From: Temnothorax longispinosus
Lineage: Eukaryota; Arthropoda; Insecta; Hymenoptera; Formicidae
Assembly: GCF_030848805.1 (NCBI RefSeq)
Contig: NC_092366.1
Location: 1,054,001 to 1,118,000, forward strand
Reading direction: 5' to 3'
Length of the DNA: 64,000 nucleotides
Shown piece by piece: positions 12,705 through 22,673 of the stretch (positions within the stretch are counted from its first letter, which is position 1; each line of letters starts with the position of its first letter). The position numbers were made by a program, and so were the translations under genes. The notes under the pieces are model-generated. The model did no database searches and had not been told where the DNA came from. It was given only the letters and a program-made list of their open reading frames with translations.

Positions 12705-12795
12705 GCTCGGCGTGGCTACGGCTTGGCCTGGCTTGGCCCTGGTCTGGCTCAGCTCGGCCCGGCCCGGCCCGGCTCAGCTTGGCACGGCGCGGCGG
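12705..12795 (+). repeat. imperfect GGCYYGGC minisatellite
   Basis: Repeated units such as GGCTTGGCCT, GGCTTGGCCC and GGCCCGGCCC make a cryptic G/C minisatellite of roughly 5-bp periodicity (GGCTT, GGCCC, GGCTC). Confidence 0.7.
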
Positions 12796-13455
12796 CATGC
12801 CGATCGATGCGCGCGATATCGATTGTCGGATCGTTGACAGGCATGACCGAGTAACGCTGCCCTTAGGAGAGGAGGCTGAACAGCCGAGTCACCTTCATGG
12901 CTAGGAGAAGCCAGGCATCTGCGAGTCTGCGGGATGCGCGGACAGCGCGTAATAAACCATTAGTGACTACCGCTCGATTGTATCTCTAATCTTAATCCGT
13001 GCGAATTTTCTGATGCGCGCGTTAGCCCGACGAAGTGGCCTTTATAAACCGTGAGACGCCGCGAGCCTCGGCTAACTAACGTTTAGGCGCGCAATTATAT
13101 CGATTTTGATCCCCGAGTTGAGTATCGTAAAGTACGGCAGAACGGCGCGATGATTTTTTTTCGTCGTGCCCGTTAGCTTGATCATAGCCTCCCCTGATAA
13201 TTCCCCCTTTATACAGCATCTCTTATCTTCATTAATACAAATAATCTGGTCATAAATTGTTTGTAAATTGCATATACACAAACATTGAATCAAACGTCAT
13301 AATGATTATTGTACGGATTGTCTCGAGTCTCTCGTGGCGCGGGAATTCGTTTCCGCGACTGCGAAGTTCACGGAATAAATAAATCCCATTACAATCGCGC
13401 AGATTATCTTGATGCACCGCGTGACCCCGTTGGAGTCAACGGCTCTATGTTTCTC

Positions 13456-13473
13456 TTTTTTTTTTTTTTTTTT
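13456..13473 (+). repeat. poly(T) run, 18 nt
   Basis: Uninterrupted T18, followed by AATGCATTGC. No retroelement tail or target duplication is recognised next to it. Confidence 0.95.
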
Positions 13474-16415
13474 AATGCATTGCTTGGTTTATAATTAATC
13501 CCGCTAATAAAGTACGCAGTATAGCCGTCTCCGACTGTAATAATGTAGGGAGGCGTATGTACATGGCAGGCACGCGCGCCGGCACCGGCCAGCGGACTTT
13601 CATTCTGATATTTAATACTCCTCGCGCTCCGGTTTATTAGCGAGCATTGTACCATCGTCTAATACCTGAGAGAATTTTGATCACGACATCCTCATAAATC
13701 TTGATTGTATTACCGGTTTATCTTCGAACTTTCTGTCTAAGCTATTCTCATTCGGCGGGATCGGTCATCAAGGCTGGCGAAAGAAGCCGTGCTCTTTCTC
13801 TCTCGTGCGGGAGAGAGAGAAAGAGAAAAGAAAAAGCAGAATTTGTTTCTAAGGCTAATCACAGCTATACTGAGAATGCCATCCCTGCCGTCACGGTTAT
13901 CGAGACCATCGTGGATTTAATTAGACCTTGCGCGAGGTCATATCGATTTCTCGGATTACTCCAAAGAAAAATCAGGGATGAAAGGGAGCAACGGGGTATT
14001 GGAAATGAATAATGGTCGCAAATATGTGAACGTTTTAAAATCCCGTGCCAGCTATCAATTTCGCTCTCGAGTCGCGAGATTCAAGTGCATTACTTATTAA
14101 TCTATCACAAGTATACCTACTTAAAAGAGACATTTATTTGATAAAAATATAATAAATTGTAAAAATAATTATTATTGATAAAATATAAAATAACAATAAG
14201 AAAAAGAGTAAAAGAACAAAGGAACATTGCGTTACCTTCTTTTTTATATATATATTATCGACAATTTTTGTAGCTTTCGTTTAGTAAAGCTTTTACCGCG
14301 AAGGGAATTCTTAAAGGAGATTCTCGCGAGCTTCTGCAGCCGGGAGATTCACTTCGCTTCTTTACATCTCTTGATATCGCGATGGATGCCGTACTCCCGC
14401 GTAACACACCGCATTTGAAGGCGATGCGCCAATCTTCGGCGAGTATTTAGACGAGTAATACACGTGTAAATGAAGTTGAGTAAGGCAATGTAAGCAGGAG
14501 GTGGCAGGTGCTACGCAAGGGGTGCCCTTTTTTTCGCCGCTCGTCTTCTGTTAGTAGCCGCAGAAGCCAAGCACTCTGCCGAGGCTGCCGTGAGGTCTTC
14601 CGCGGTAGTGATGTGCACGACCAAGACACAGTTTGCCTCCTCTGATATTAACCACAATGAAGCCTTCAGTATTTAATTCAGTATTAAATACTGAAAGTTT
14701 TACAACTATCGATTTCTCGTTATTAAAGTAATTGTTATTCATATTTTGCTTTACAGAATAATAATTATACAAAAATCTGTTGCTTCTGATACACGATAAC
14801 CAAACGTTTATTGATTCAAACTTCTTTCGCGTTACATTAATTCGATGGAAGCTGCCTAAGTGGAATGCGATATTTCTAAATAAATATTGACTGCTTCTTC
14901 TGTCAGACAAAAAGGACTACATGTCAGACATTCAATCGTAATTCTAATGATGATTTCCTTAACCGAACTGGCGAGTTTAGGAGTAAACGCGTATCTGAAA
15001 GCCCTCGAAAAACGGCTGTTTACTGGACATTTCTTGACCTGCACGTTCGTAGCCATCGCTAGTCGCGAACCTTGCTTACCTGCAGATGTAATTGCAAGGT
15101 ACTTGGATTTTTATCGTCGCCACCGCCACTTTAACCGAACGAACACTCCTCATCTTATTGTTGTCTGGTGTTCTCGCCTTTATGGCAAAAAAAAAGGAAC
15201 GTATGGGAGGGACGGGGCACTTTTAAGAATTCCAAATGGGAATGGACAAAGGGCAGTATATGCCTGAGGTCGCGCGTTTTTCATCGGCCCTACCGCCAAT
15301 TGGCTGCTGCGCTACTGAAAACAATCTCAATTCCATCAAGGGATACGCACTTTCTCTCTTTCTTATTTCCCCTCTGTCTCTTTCTCCTCTTGAGCAAATT
15401 ACATCCTCGGATCGCTTCTTCGCGAGGTGAAAATGAAATGCGAAGAAGTTTATCGGTGCGAAATTTTTATTGTTGTCACTAAAAGAAAATATCTTCGGCA
15501 GGGAAATAATTTCTGGAGAATATCCTGCAAATGTAATTTTCGACTTTTTCAATGACGCGATCGCACCGGGAGATCTCACTAGGAGAAATGACCTGAGAAC
15601 GGGCCAAGATAATAGAGGATGCCACTTTTTTTCCTTTTACGAGGATTTTAATATCCGGCGCATCATCGTCGCTTGATTAAAATCCGTTACGTACACGAAC
15701 GCGGATCGCGGCGTTCATGCGCAATTTAGGTGCACGGCTGTAACTTTTGTGTTTAATTTAACGGCTCGCACCCGTGCGATCCCGCGTGTAAGTCGCATAA
15801 ATAGCCGCGTAAAGGCGCAAGATAAAAAGACACTTACATGCTCAGATTTAACGCGCTAATGTCTGTAAAGCGCGACCGTGCGCGTGATGCGGCGATGGCC
15901 GCGCGGTAATAGAACGCATGATATATCGCGCCGCGCGGAAATTGAAATGAAAAGTGCAAATACTCGTTTCGAAACGCCGCTCCCGAGAGACTTATTACTC
16001 GCGGCCTCCTCGCAGTTACTCGCACGCGGTCGGCGTAACGCGCGAGGCATCGTCGCGCGCGGAGCACCCACTCGCGCGAGACGGTCGCGACTGTACGCGA
16101 GGCTCTATGCAAATGCAAGCAGGAGGAAAACGGTACCGCGCAATCGCGACGTAGATAAGGCAAAGCGGTAGCGCGAGGCGTTATCGCGCGGACGCGTCGC
16201 ACGTAAAACGAGTTACCGTGGTAAAAGTGCGTATAATACAGTCGCGCGATAGTACCTACGTAACTCGATGTACGAGCCTGCGAGACGGCTGAATCTGGCG
16301 CGTTACTTTTTGTACGCCCGTGTTTACAATTAGCTACAGATCTATCACTGCTTATGTTAGAGCGACTTATCAGAATTTTTTAATATTTATCATGACAATC
16401 TGTACCTTGCTGTTT

Positions 16416-16618
16416 ATCACGGAAAAAAATTAGCTGCTGCAGCAAATTTAGTGACACCCGACATTTTTTTGCAACAAAAGCTATATTTTTTGAAACGATA
16501 GAAATATAATTTAGCAATAGTAGTAAAACCTTTTCTTCACGCTGCAAAAAAATGTTAGCTGTCCCTCTTTTACAACTAAATTTGCTATAGTAGCTAATTA
16601 ATCTTTTTTTTCCGTGAT
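16416..16618. mobile_element. palindromic MITE, ends ATCACGGAAAAAA / TTTTTCCGTGAT
   Basis: The outer inverted repeats ATCACGGAAAAAAATTAGCT and AGCTAATTAATC...CCGTGAT continue inward with AGCAAATTTAGT / ACTAAATTTGCT and ACATTTTTTTGCA / TGCAAAAAAATGT. Most of the 203 bp can therefore fold on itself. There is no coding capacity. The target duplication is ambiguous because the terminal AT can be counted as duplication or as repeat. Confidence 0.85.
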
Positions 16619-16636
16619 CAAAACAATGAACATTTT

Positions 16637-16673
16637 TTAACTCTTAAACTACACCCTGGGTCAAAATGACCCA
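16637..16673 (+). mobile_element. piggyBac-like element terminus (single end)
   Basis: TTAA is followed by CTCTTAAACTACACCCTGGG and then TCAAAATGACCCAG, which includes a 7-bp-stem hairpin CTGGGTC/GACCCAG. TTAA targets, a C-rich start and GGGTCA/TGACCC words are features I associate with piggyBac-family ends. The opposite end was not found, so this is a fragment or a solo end. Confidence 0.5.
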
Positions 16674-16745
16674 GTAAAAAAATTGTGTTGCATTATCTAC
16701 CATCTACCATTGCGCTGAAACGCTGAAATCGAGATCTGTCGCGCC

Positions 16746-16793
16746 ATATAGAGTGTCATTGTCTTCCAAATGAAAGACAATGACACTCTATAT
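16746..16793. other. perfect 20-bp-stem hairpin, 8-nt loop
   Basis: Arm ATATAGAGTGTCATTGTCTT (16746-16765), loop CCAAATGA, arm AAGACAATGACACTCTATAT (16774-16793). All 20 pairs match. It lies about 70 bp inside the piggyBac-like end at 16637 and may be a subterminal part of that element. A very young foldback or a small hairpin RNA are alternatives. I recognise no microRNA in it. Confidence 0.9.
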
Positions 16794-18765
16794 TACTGAG
16801 AAGTTTTCAAATACATATCAAAACACATGCTATTTTTACAAGTGTAAATTATTTACAGCTATCTATATAAAGGACTTAATATATATTTTCGCGAATATAA
16901 AAATATAGATCTCAGTGTAATATTTTATTTTATAATTTATAATGCGTAGCCATACGCAGTAGAAACAAAAAGCTTAATTAGAAAGATGTAGTAAACAAAG
17001 ATAAGAATTGAAATGTGATTCTCATTGTCATTAAAATTTTACCATATTCGTGAAAAGGGGGCTCATCCGTGAAATTTGAATATCACATACGACGAACAAT
17101 GTGCAGCTGGCGGCCTCGTCGTCGGTTTAAATCACACGAGTGACTTCCTGCAGTCACTCGGCCGGCTGTCGCATTAAGAAGAGGGATAACATTTGAATGC
17201 GCGGTGTCGCGCGGTACTTTAAATTAGCATTATAAATAAGATTATGGAAACACGCGCCATCGCAGACGCGTCAATCCTGGCGGCGAGGCCGTCTTAGGTA
17301 GCACTTTGTCTCGCGCTTATTAACATTCGTTCGTCAACCGTTCGTTCGCGCTATACTTGCCCTGAATCAATTATGCATTCCATTTCGCGTCCTCGCAGCC
17401 TGCGAGGAGCTCGCAGGAACTAAATTGCGTCGTTGGCAAATGAATAAAAAGAGCGCGACAAAGAAAGGGGCTAAAACCTCGAGGAAAATAAAATCTTCGA
17501 GAAACCTCTTAGGATAATCTTATTCCGAAACGTTTTTGCTCATTTTCTTCTTATGGTTCTACATTACGTAATATGCTCTTTTTTTCAATATCACAAAAAA
17601 TCTGAAAAGATTATATATTAATTTTAAATCCCGGAACTGTAAATAGATTCATCATCTGTTTGAAGCAACATAGCTTGTCCATAGAAGAGAACGCAGAGTA
17701 TGGGCCCATTTTATCCTGTTAACCTTCTCAGAACGAGTCGCAGACCGGATTCGCTTATCGAAAAGTCGTTCCAATGGCGTCCGAACGACTCTTAAATTAG
17801 GCGAACTGTTCGCTAAGCGAAACAACGTCCGGCAATCGTTTCAATATTTAGCTCGCTGATTAACGCAGCGCCCGAGTTAAGAATATCAACGAGCGGCTTT
17901 GTATTCGTTCCTCGATAATCGACGTGATCGCCGCGCCAGTTATGGCAGTAGCGATAACGGTGCCCGCACTCACGTGCACTCGCGGTTGTCTCATCATCGG
18001 CGAAGAAGGATGCTCCTCGGACACGCGATCAAGCATCTCATTGTCATCGTTCGACCGTAGCGAGCAGCTTCTTTCAGGCCGCAGCGAGGCGAGATCCGCG
18101 TTCGAGCGGACGGCATTATGAGTCGCGCCGCGAGCGCATCCCATATTCTGCGTGCACAGGGGTTTTGCTATCGGATAAATTCGTATCTTCCGCTTTGATT
18201 CTGGCCTCATAAAGAGATTTCGCTCAAGTCCACCGCGACAGCCATTAAACGCGATATTGTACCGAACTAGTAGCGCGACAAAACGTATAATGTAGCCCCG
18301 ACACGTTACCATCTCCCCCGCAATAATCCCCCGCGATGCGATGGTCCCCGCGATAAGTATCCCGTATAATACGTCCGTCCGGCGCGACATTGTCGCGCGG
18401 CGCGATATTAAAAACGAGTTCCTAGAAAGTGCATGCGCCGCGTTACATCGCCTATGAATGTTGCATGGCGTTCGCGATGTGTAAATATGTTACACTCTCG
18501 TTGCTACTTGCGTTTGCCATCGTGAATTATGCATTTAACCCGTCCTCGGTATCCCCGTGCATAAATCCCTGCCGCGCCTCCTCCATTGCCGCGGTGCGAC
18601 TTCGACATTGGGGATTCTCCCGACGCCGTATACGTTGTTGCAAAATGATTTATCGCACGGTGGTGCGCCCGGCGTTCCACATAATATCTGTAAAAGTGCC
18701 ATGAAATATCGCGAGTGGCCCGCGCAAAAAGGCCACTCGCCTCTTTCAGCGTCGTCATTTTTTCG

Positions 18766-18768
18766 CGC

Positions 18769-18804
<36 letters not shown>

Positions 18805-18810
18805 TGCCGC
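18766..18810 (+). repeat. (GCC)n microsatellite
   Basis: GCTGCT followed by about ten GCC units, then GCTGCC. It reads as poly-Ala, poly-Arg or poly-Gly in different frames, and none of these sits in a convincing gene. Confidence 0.95.
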
Positions 18811-20038
18811 GCGGCAGACCGGTCTGGCACAACCCGAGATCCTCCTCCTTCGGATCCCGCGAGAACGCACGTCCTCCGCTCCGCGCTGCCGGAGAGTTAA
18901 TATTTACGCGATAGTTAATCGCGCAATTTAGCCTTCGCCCGACCCTCGGGCATATTTCAAGCCGGATCAATTAATTCAAAAGTTGTTTCTTAAAAGCATC
19001 AATCCGACGGTGGCCTCACGCTGTTCTCGGCATTTAAATCGATAACCGGAAATAAATGATTTTAGAATTTCGTTAAAACGGAGCATTTATTTTGAGAGCT
19101 TTCGAAAGTAATTCTATTGTCAGAGACACACCAATAATGACAATATTCTCTTGTAACATCTAAAAAAAATATTTACGCGTAATAAGAATAAATAAGAAAC
19201 AATCACACTTTTTTTGACGAGGTCATTTCGACGGAGCCCGTTTTGCCGACTGACCCAGATAACCAGCACTGGAACACGCCTGTCGGCTTAATTACTCTTC
19301 CCTGTTTTTTCTCGTCGCGTGCAAGGGATCGTTCCAAACCTAATTTGGATCGAGTTATGCGCTCAGGTATCACAAGTGATGCGCCGGTAAAAACCAGATA
19401 ATGAGTTTCGGCTTTTTACGATGATTTTCGTGCCGCCCATTTCGCGCCAGACTCGAGCACAAACGCACTAATTACAATTATCAAATTTTCCATAAAAATG
19501 TATTATTTTAGTGCACTTATCGAATTCCTTTGTTATATGCCCCGAGTCTCCAGTCGATTATTCGGACTTTTGTTTCTCTTTTTCTTTCAACATTTTTTTT
19601 ATACAGGAGAAAAATCCTATCGCCTATGTTAGAATTTTGTCTCGATACTACGCAATGTAAGGAGAGTTATCGTTTTTTAGTTTTTCACATATACTGAATA
19701 TTTTAATATTTTACCAATATATCTCATCTAAGATTTTATTATACTTCTAATCTTACTATAACGACCTTCTCGAATCGCAGCGGAAAAATGCAAGATCGCG
19801 CGGGTCATTCTCGCGAGTGAGAGTAATCCCGCGCTCATCATCATCCGATTATTATTACGTGGCGTGGGGCCATTGCACAGGTATCCGCACGCACGTAGGT
19901 ACGCATGCACTCACCGTTCGTTCGGTGTGTACATATTCGCTTACCACGCGATACGCTAATATAATGCGAGCGACACGTCGGGTAATAACTTTATTTAGAT
20001 ACACTATCGACCTGTGTAATTACACGGCGAGCATTCTA

Positions 20039-20046
20039 AGTCTCTC

Positions 20047-20108
<62 letters not shown>

Positions 20109-20109
20109 A
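20039..20109 (+). repeat. (TC)n microsatellite
   Basis: About 70 bp of TC dinucleotides with occasional TTTC interruptions. Confidence 0.97.
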
Positions 20110-20534
20110 CTTTCTTCATAAACATCGTCGTTTACGATGACTGTACGCCGTATGTGCGTATACGCGTTTCGGTGCGTGCACACACGTCGCGCCGCGACGC
20201 AATCGTTAATTTGGGATCATTATAATTAAAAAGGAAAGACGATGACGGTGCTCTCTGATATTAAAACCAGCACTATGGATTACACATTGGTTACTTTTTG
20301 CGAACCCGCAATCCTTCGCTACGATATAGAACAGTAAACGATACTACGTTAGACGTAGAGTCTTAAATGACTTCAAATGATTCTTTGGGTTTATTAGATC
20401 CGCGTGCGCTTTTCAAAAAACCTATATGTTTATATACAATATATAATAAACTCTTGATCAATATATGAATAAAATAAGTACCTAGAGATAGAAGTTAGAT
20501 AGAAATTAGCTTTATACGGTCAAGCTGGATCTTT

Positions 20535-20720
20535 TGTTTCTAATAGTCGTGTAGTATGCACAACAGTAATCTTTCAAACACCAACTATTTTTTTTGCTTA
20601 ATTATTTTATATACATATAAATGCGGAATAATGACTATTTTGTATGTTCTATTTCAATTGACAGCAATGTTACGGATTCCGATAGAATTATGTTAACGAG
20701 CACGCGTTCCTAGATGTGTC
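20535..20720 (+). pseudogene. decayed copy of the last intron and exon of the gene at 63354-63969
   Basis: Read on the plus strand, this matches the minus strand of 63357-63590. Shared blocks include ATAATGACTATTTTGTAT, TTCTATTTCAATTGACAG and GGATTCCGATAGAATT versus AGATTCCAATAGAATT. The intron 3' end, the CAG acceptor (20662-20664) and the exon start are all present. In the parent's frame the exon begins Asn-Val-Thr-Asp-Ser-Asp-Arg-Ile but hits TAG after about 15 codons, and similarity fades by about 20720. Because the intron is retained, the copy was made from DNA (segmental duplication or DNA-transposon spread), not from spliced RNA. No upstream exon is recognisable next to it. Confidence 0.72.
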
Positions 20721-22502
20721 GACGAGATATCGAGCTTTCTCAGCAGATTCTAATCCCTCTTCCTTCTCGCGGCATCTTTTTTTTCCTCGACGAAAGGCAA
20801 GAATCCAAAAGGCCAAAACGAAGGATGATGAGAGACTCAGAGACTGAGAGGGATATGAGGGTGGATACGTTGTTTTAACGCGAAACGATCTCCAGGGCGA
20901 CGGGACTGAGGGGACCAAACGCACGAGAGCACAGTGAGAATTAACTAGCATTTGCATGTAATACATGTCGGGTAATCACTATGATTGCGATAGGCGTGGC
21001 CAAATCCTCGAGTTTAATAGCCCAGGTTGCCCAAAAGCCCTGTACCTCGCCTCGGGTACGGTACCTACGTACGCGTGCAAGCGCGTATCTTCACATCCGT
21101 GTTTTGTTAAGAGTCGTCAATAAAGAGAAAAAGAGAGATAGAGGGGAGAAGGGAGAAAGAGGAAGGGAGAGAGGGAAAAAGAGAGGATCGCTTTTATCGT
21201 TTCGGCGAGTCGTAATTTTCGCGGATGCACGCGTACGCATGAAGGGGGACCCCTTAAAAAGAATGCGCATGTAATAAGTGCCGCGTACTTATGCGAGAGT
21301 TGCGGCCCTCGCACGGCTGGGGCCGGTCGGCCGACGTCCGACCGACGGCGCCGCGCAAATCGCAAATCCCCTTGCGGACCCACGGTCGCGTACCTGCAAC
21401 CCGCGGGGAAAATTTACGTTCGCGAGTGAGGTTTGTACGACTTTGCGTTTTAGTGCGCGCGTTAAGTCGGCGAAAGAGTAATGCTGTGCGTGAGGCATTC
21501 AGACACATCCAAGTGGGCTACGCGCAGCGAGTCGGCCGAAGAGCGCCCTGATCGTCGAGGAGATTGCAAAGTGTTTCGAGAATTTATAAATCATCGCGCG
21601 ATGCGTTTCGAAGAAGAAGTTTGCAATAATTGTTACATAGTTCGGACAGCGAATGATTTGTACGTAAAGCCGATTCGCCGGACTCTTGCTCGCTAAAATG
21701 TAAATGTCTTGAGACATTAATATGGCGCGTACCGCCTTCCTCCAGTTACCCCTTAAATCGCCGCGCCGCGGAATAACCACGGCGGAAACGCCAAGCCTTC
21801 GGAGACGGCTGAGAGACAGTGCTTGTAAAATAACGACCGACTCATCCGGGGAGGGGTTGTGACCTCGAAGTGCGCCAGCGCGAGCGCGGGGTGAATCGCC
21901 GAAGATCGTGCGATAAGATGGCACGATTAAATTGCCCGTGTATCATTATCGTGCGCACTTCGCTAATAGTAAACAAGAAGATAACGCCACGCCGGCCGGA
22001 GATAAGTGGACGTTACGGGTCTCGCGCCCGCGTGCACATAAATTATACGCAATATAATAAAATCGGCGGGGTTATAAGCGTGAGGATTAAGCACTCGGCT
22101 CACTCCCCGACCCCGACGCGCCGCGATCGGCTGAGAAACGAACACTCCTGGATGTATAAGGTTTCCAGGGAAGTATCACCGTTGAGCAATTATCCAATTA
22201 GCCGCCTGCCCATTATCACGTCAACTGATCCCCGCACTTTATCGCGGATGTACAATAAATATAACTGTGGTGATAAAAATTAATATACTAAAGATAAACG
22301 CGGTAGAATTGTTGCAATTCTCTCAATTTAGTCTTTTAATACGCTGCCAATAATTCTACGAATGCATATAGGCATTGATCGTTAGATCGTTCTGTTATAC
22401 TAAACTGAGCGGAAAAACCACTTTGGTGCATTTTGCAAGCAAACACGTCCCCGTTACTGCTGAACATTCCATCTCGATTACACACGACACGCGTTTTTCT
22501 AC
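20721..22502. other. no gene recognised
   Basis: GC-rich DNA with a purine-rich tract at 21120-21185. Overlapping Arg-rich frames at 21117-21924 occur on both strands and have no recognisable family. If the candidate exon at 22503-22673 is real, this is its first intron. Confidence 0.35.
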
Positions 22503-22673
22503 GATATCCTGATATCCATGCTTGATGACGCTTATCCCGCTATCGGCGTGATCCGTTTCGCTTTTAACCGCGTCCGGCATTCCTCTCCATCCGGACGGAC
22601 CGTTGAATTCACGATTCACCGTCGGGTAGTACCCCGTGTACGACGGACGAGGTACCTTGTCGGAAGTAGACAT
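22503..22673 (-). CDS. candidate first coding exon of an unrecognised gene
   Basis: On the minus strand an ATG at 22673 opens MSTSDKVPRPSYTGYYPTVN, followed by a polar, Gly/Pro-containing stretch with GWRGMPDAVKSE and a balanced residue mix. Third positions are mostly G or C. This is unlike the Arg/Ser-dominated chance frames around it. The open frame runs to a stop at 22395-22397, but its last third is less protein-like. A GTAGAA donor after codon 57 (exon end 22503, phase 0) is one option; GTGAAT and GTGTCG sites are others, so the 3' boundary is a guess. No signal peptide or known domain is visible. The frame is also open upstream of the ATG. I do not recognise the protein. Confidence 0.35.

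Larger units (their letters stand above)
9841..16415. other. no gene recognised; mixed GC-rich and AT-rich DNA
   Basis: Non-coding as far as I can see. It carries four simple repeats listed separately, a GC-rich patch at 12480-12545 made of GCCGCG-like words, and an isolated GC-rich island at about 14500-14645 inside AT-rich DNA. A CAG|GTAAGC donor-like site lies near 15082 on the minus strand, with no convincing exon attached. Frames such as 14887-15267 and 15834-16202 lack any recognisable family. Confidence 0.4.
16794..20534. other. no gene recognised
   Basis: AT-rich to about 17100, then GC-rich. Short perfect hairpins occur at 17137-17160 (CGAGTGACT/AGTCACTCG, 6-nt loop) and 17391-17407 (CCTCGCAG/CTGCGAGG). 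The 176-codon minus frame at 17860-18390 has no domain, biased Arg/Ser content and no splice context, so I treat it as chance. A GCC repeat and a TC repeat are listed separately. Confidence 0.4.

Noticed and set aside
15050..15240. CAG|GTAAGC donor near 15082 (minus) preceded by a 26-codon open stretch from an ATG
   Set aside because: A single strong donor with no acceptor, domain or Kozak support is expected by chance in 64 kb.
17860..18390. 176-codon minus-strand frame
   Set aside because: GC-rich chance frame. Composition is spread without a hydrophobic core or known motif, and both strands are open over part of it.
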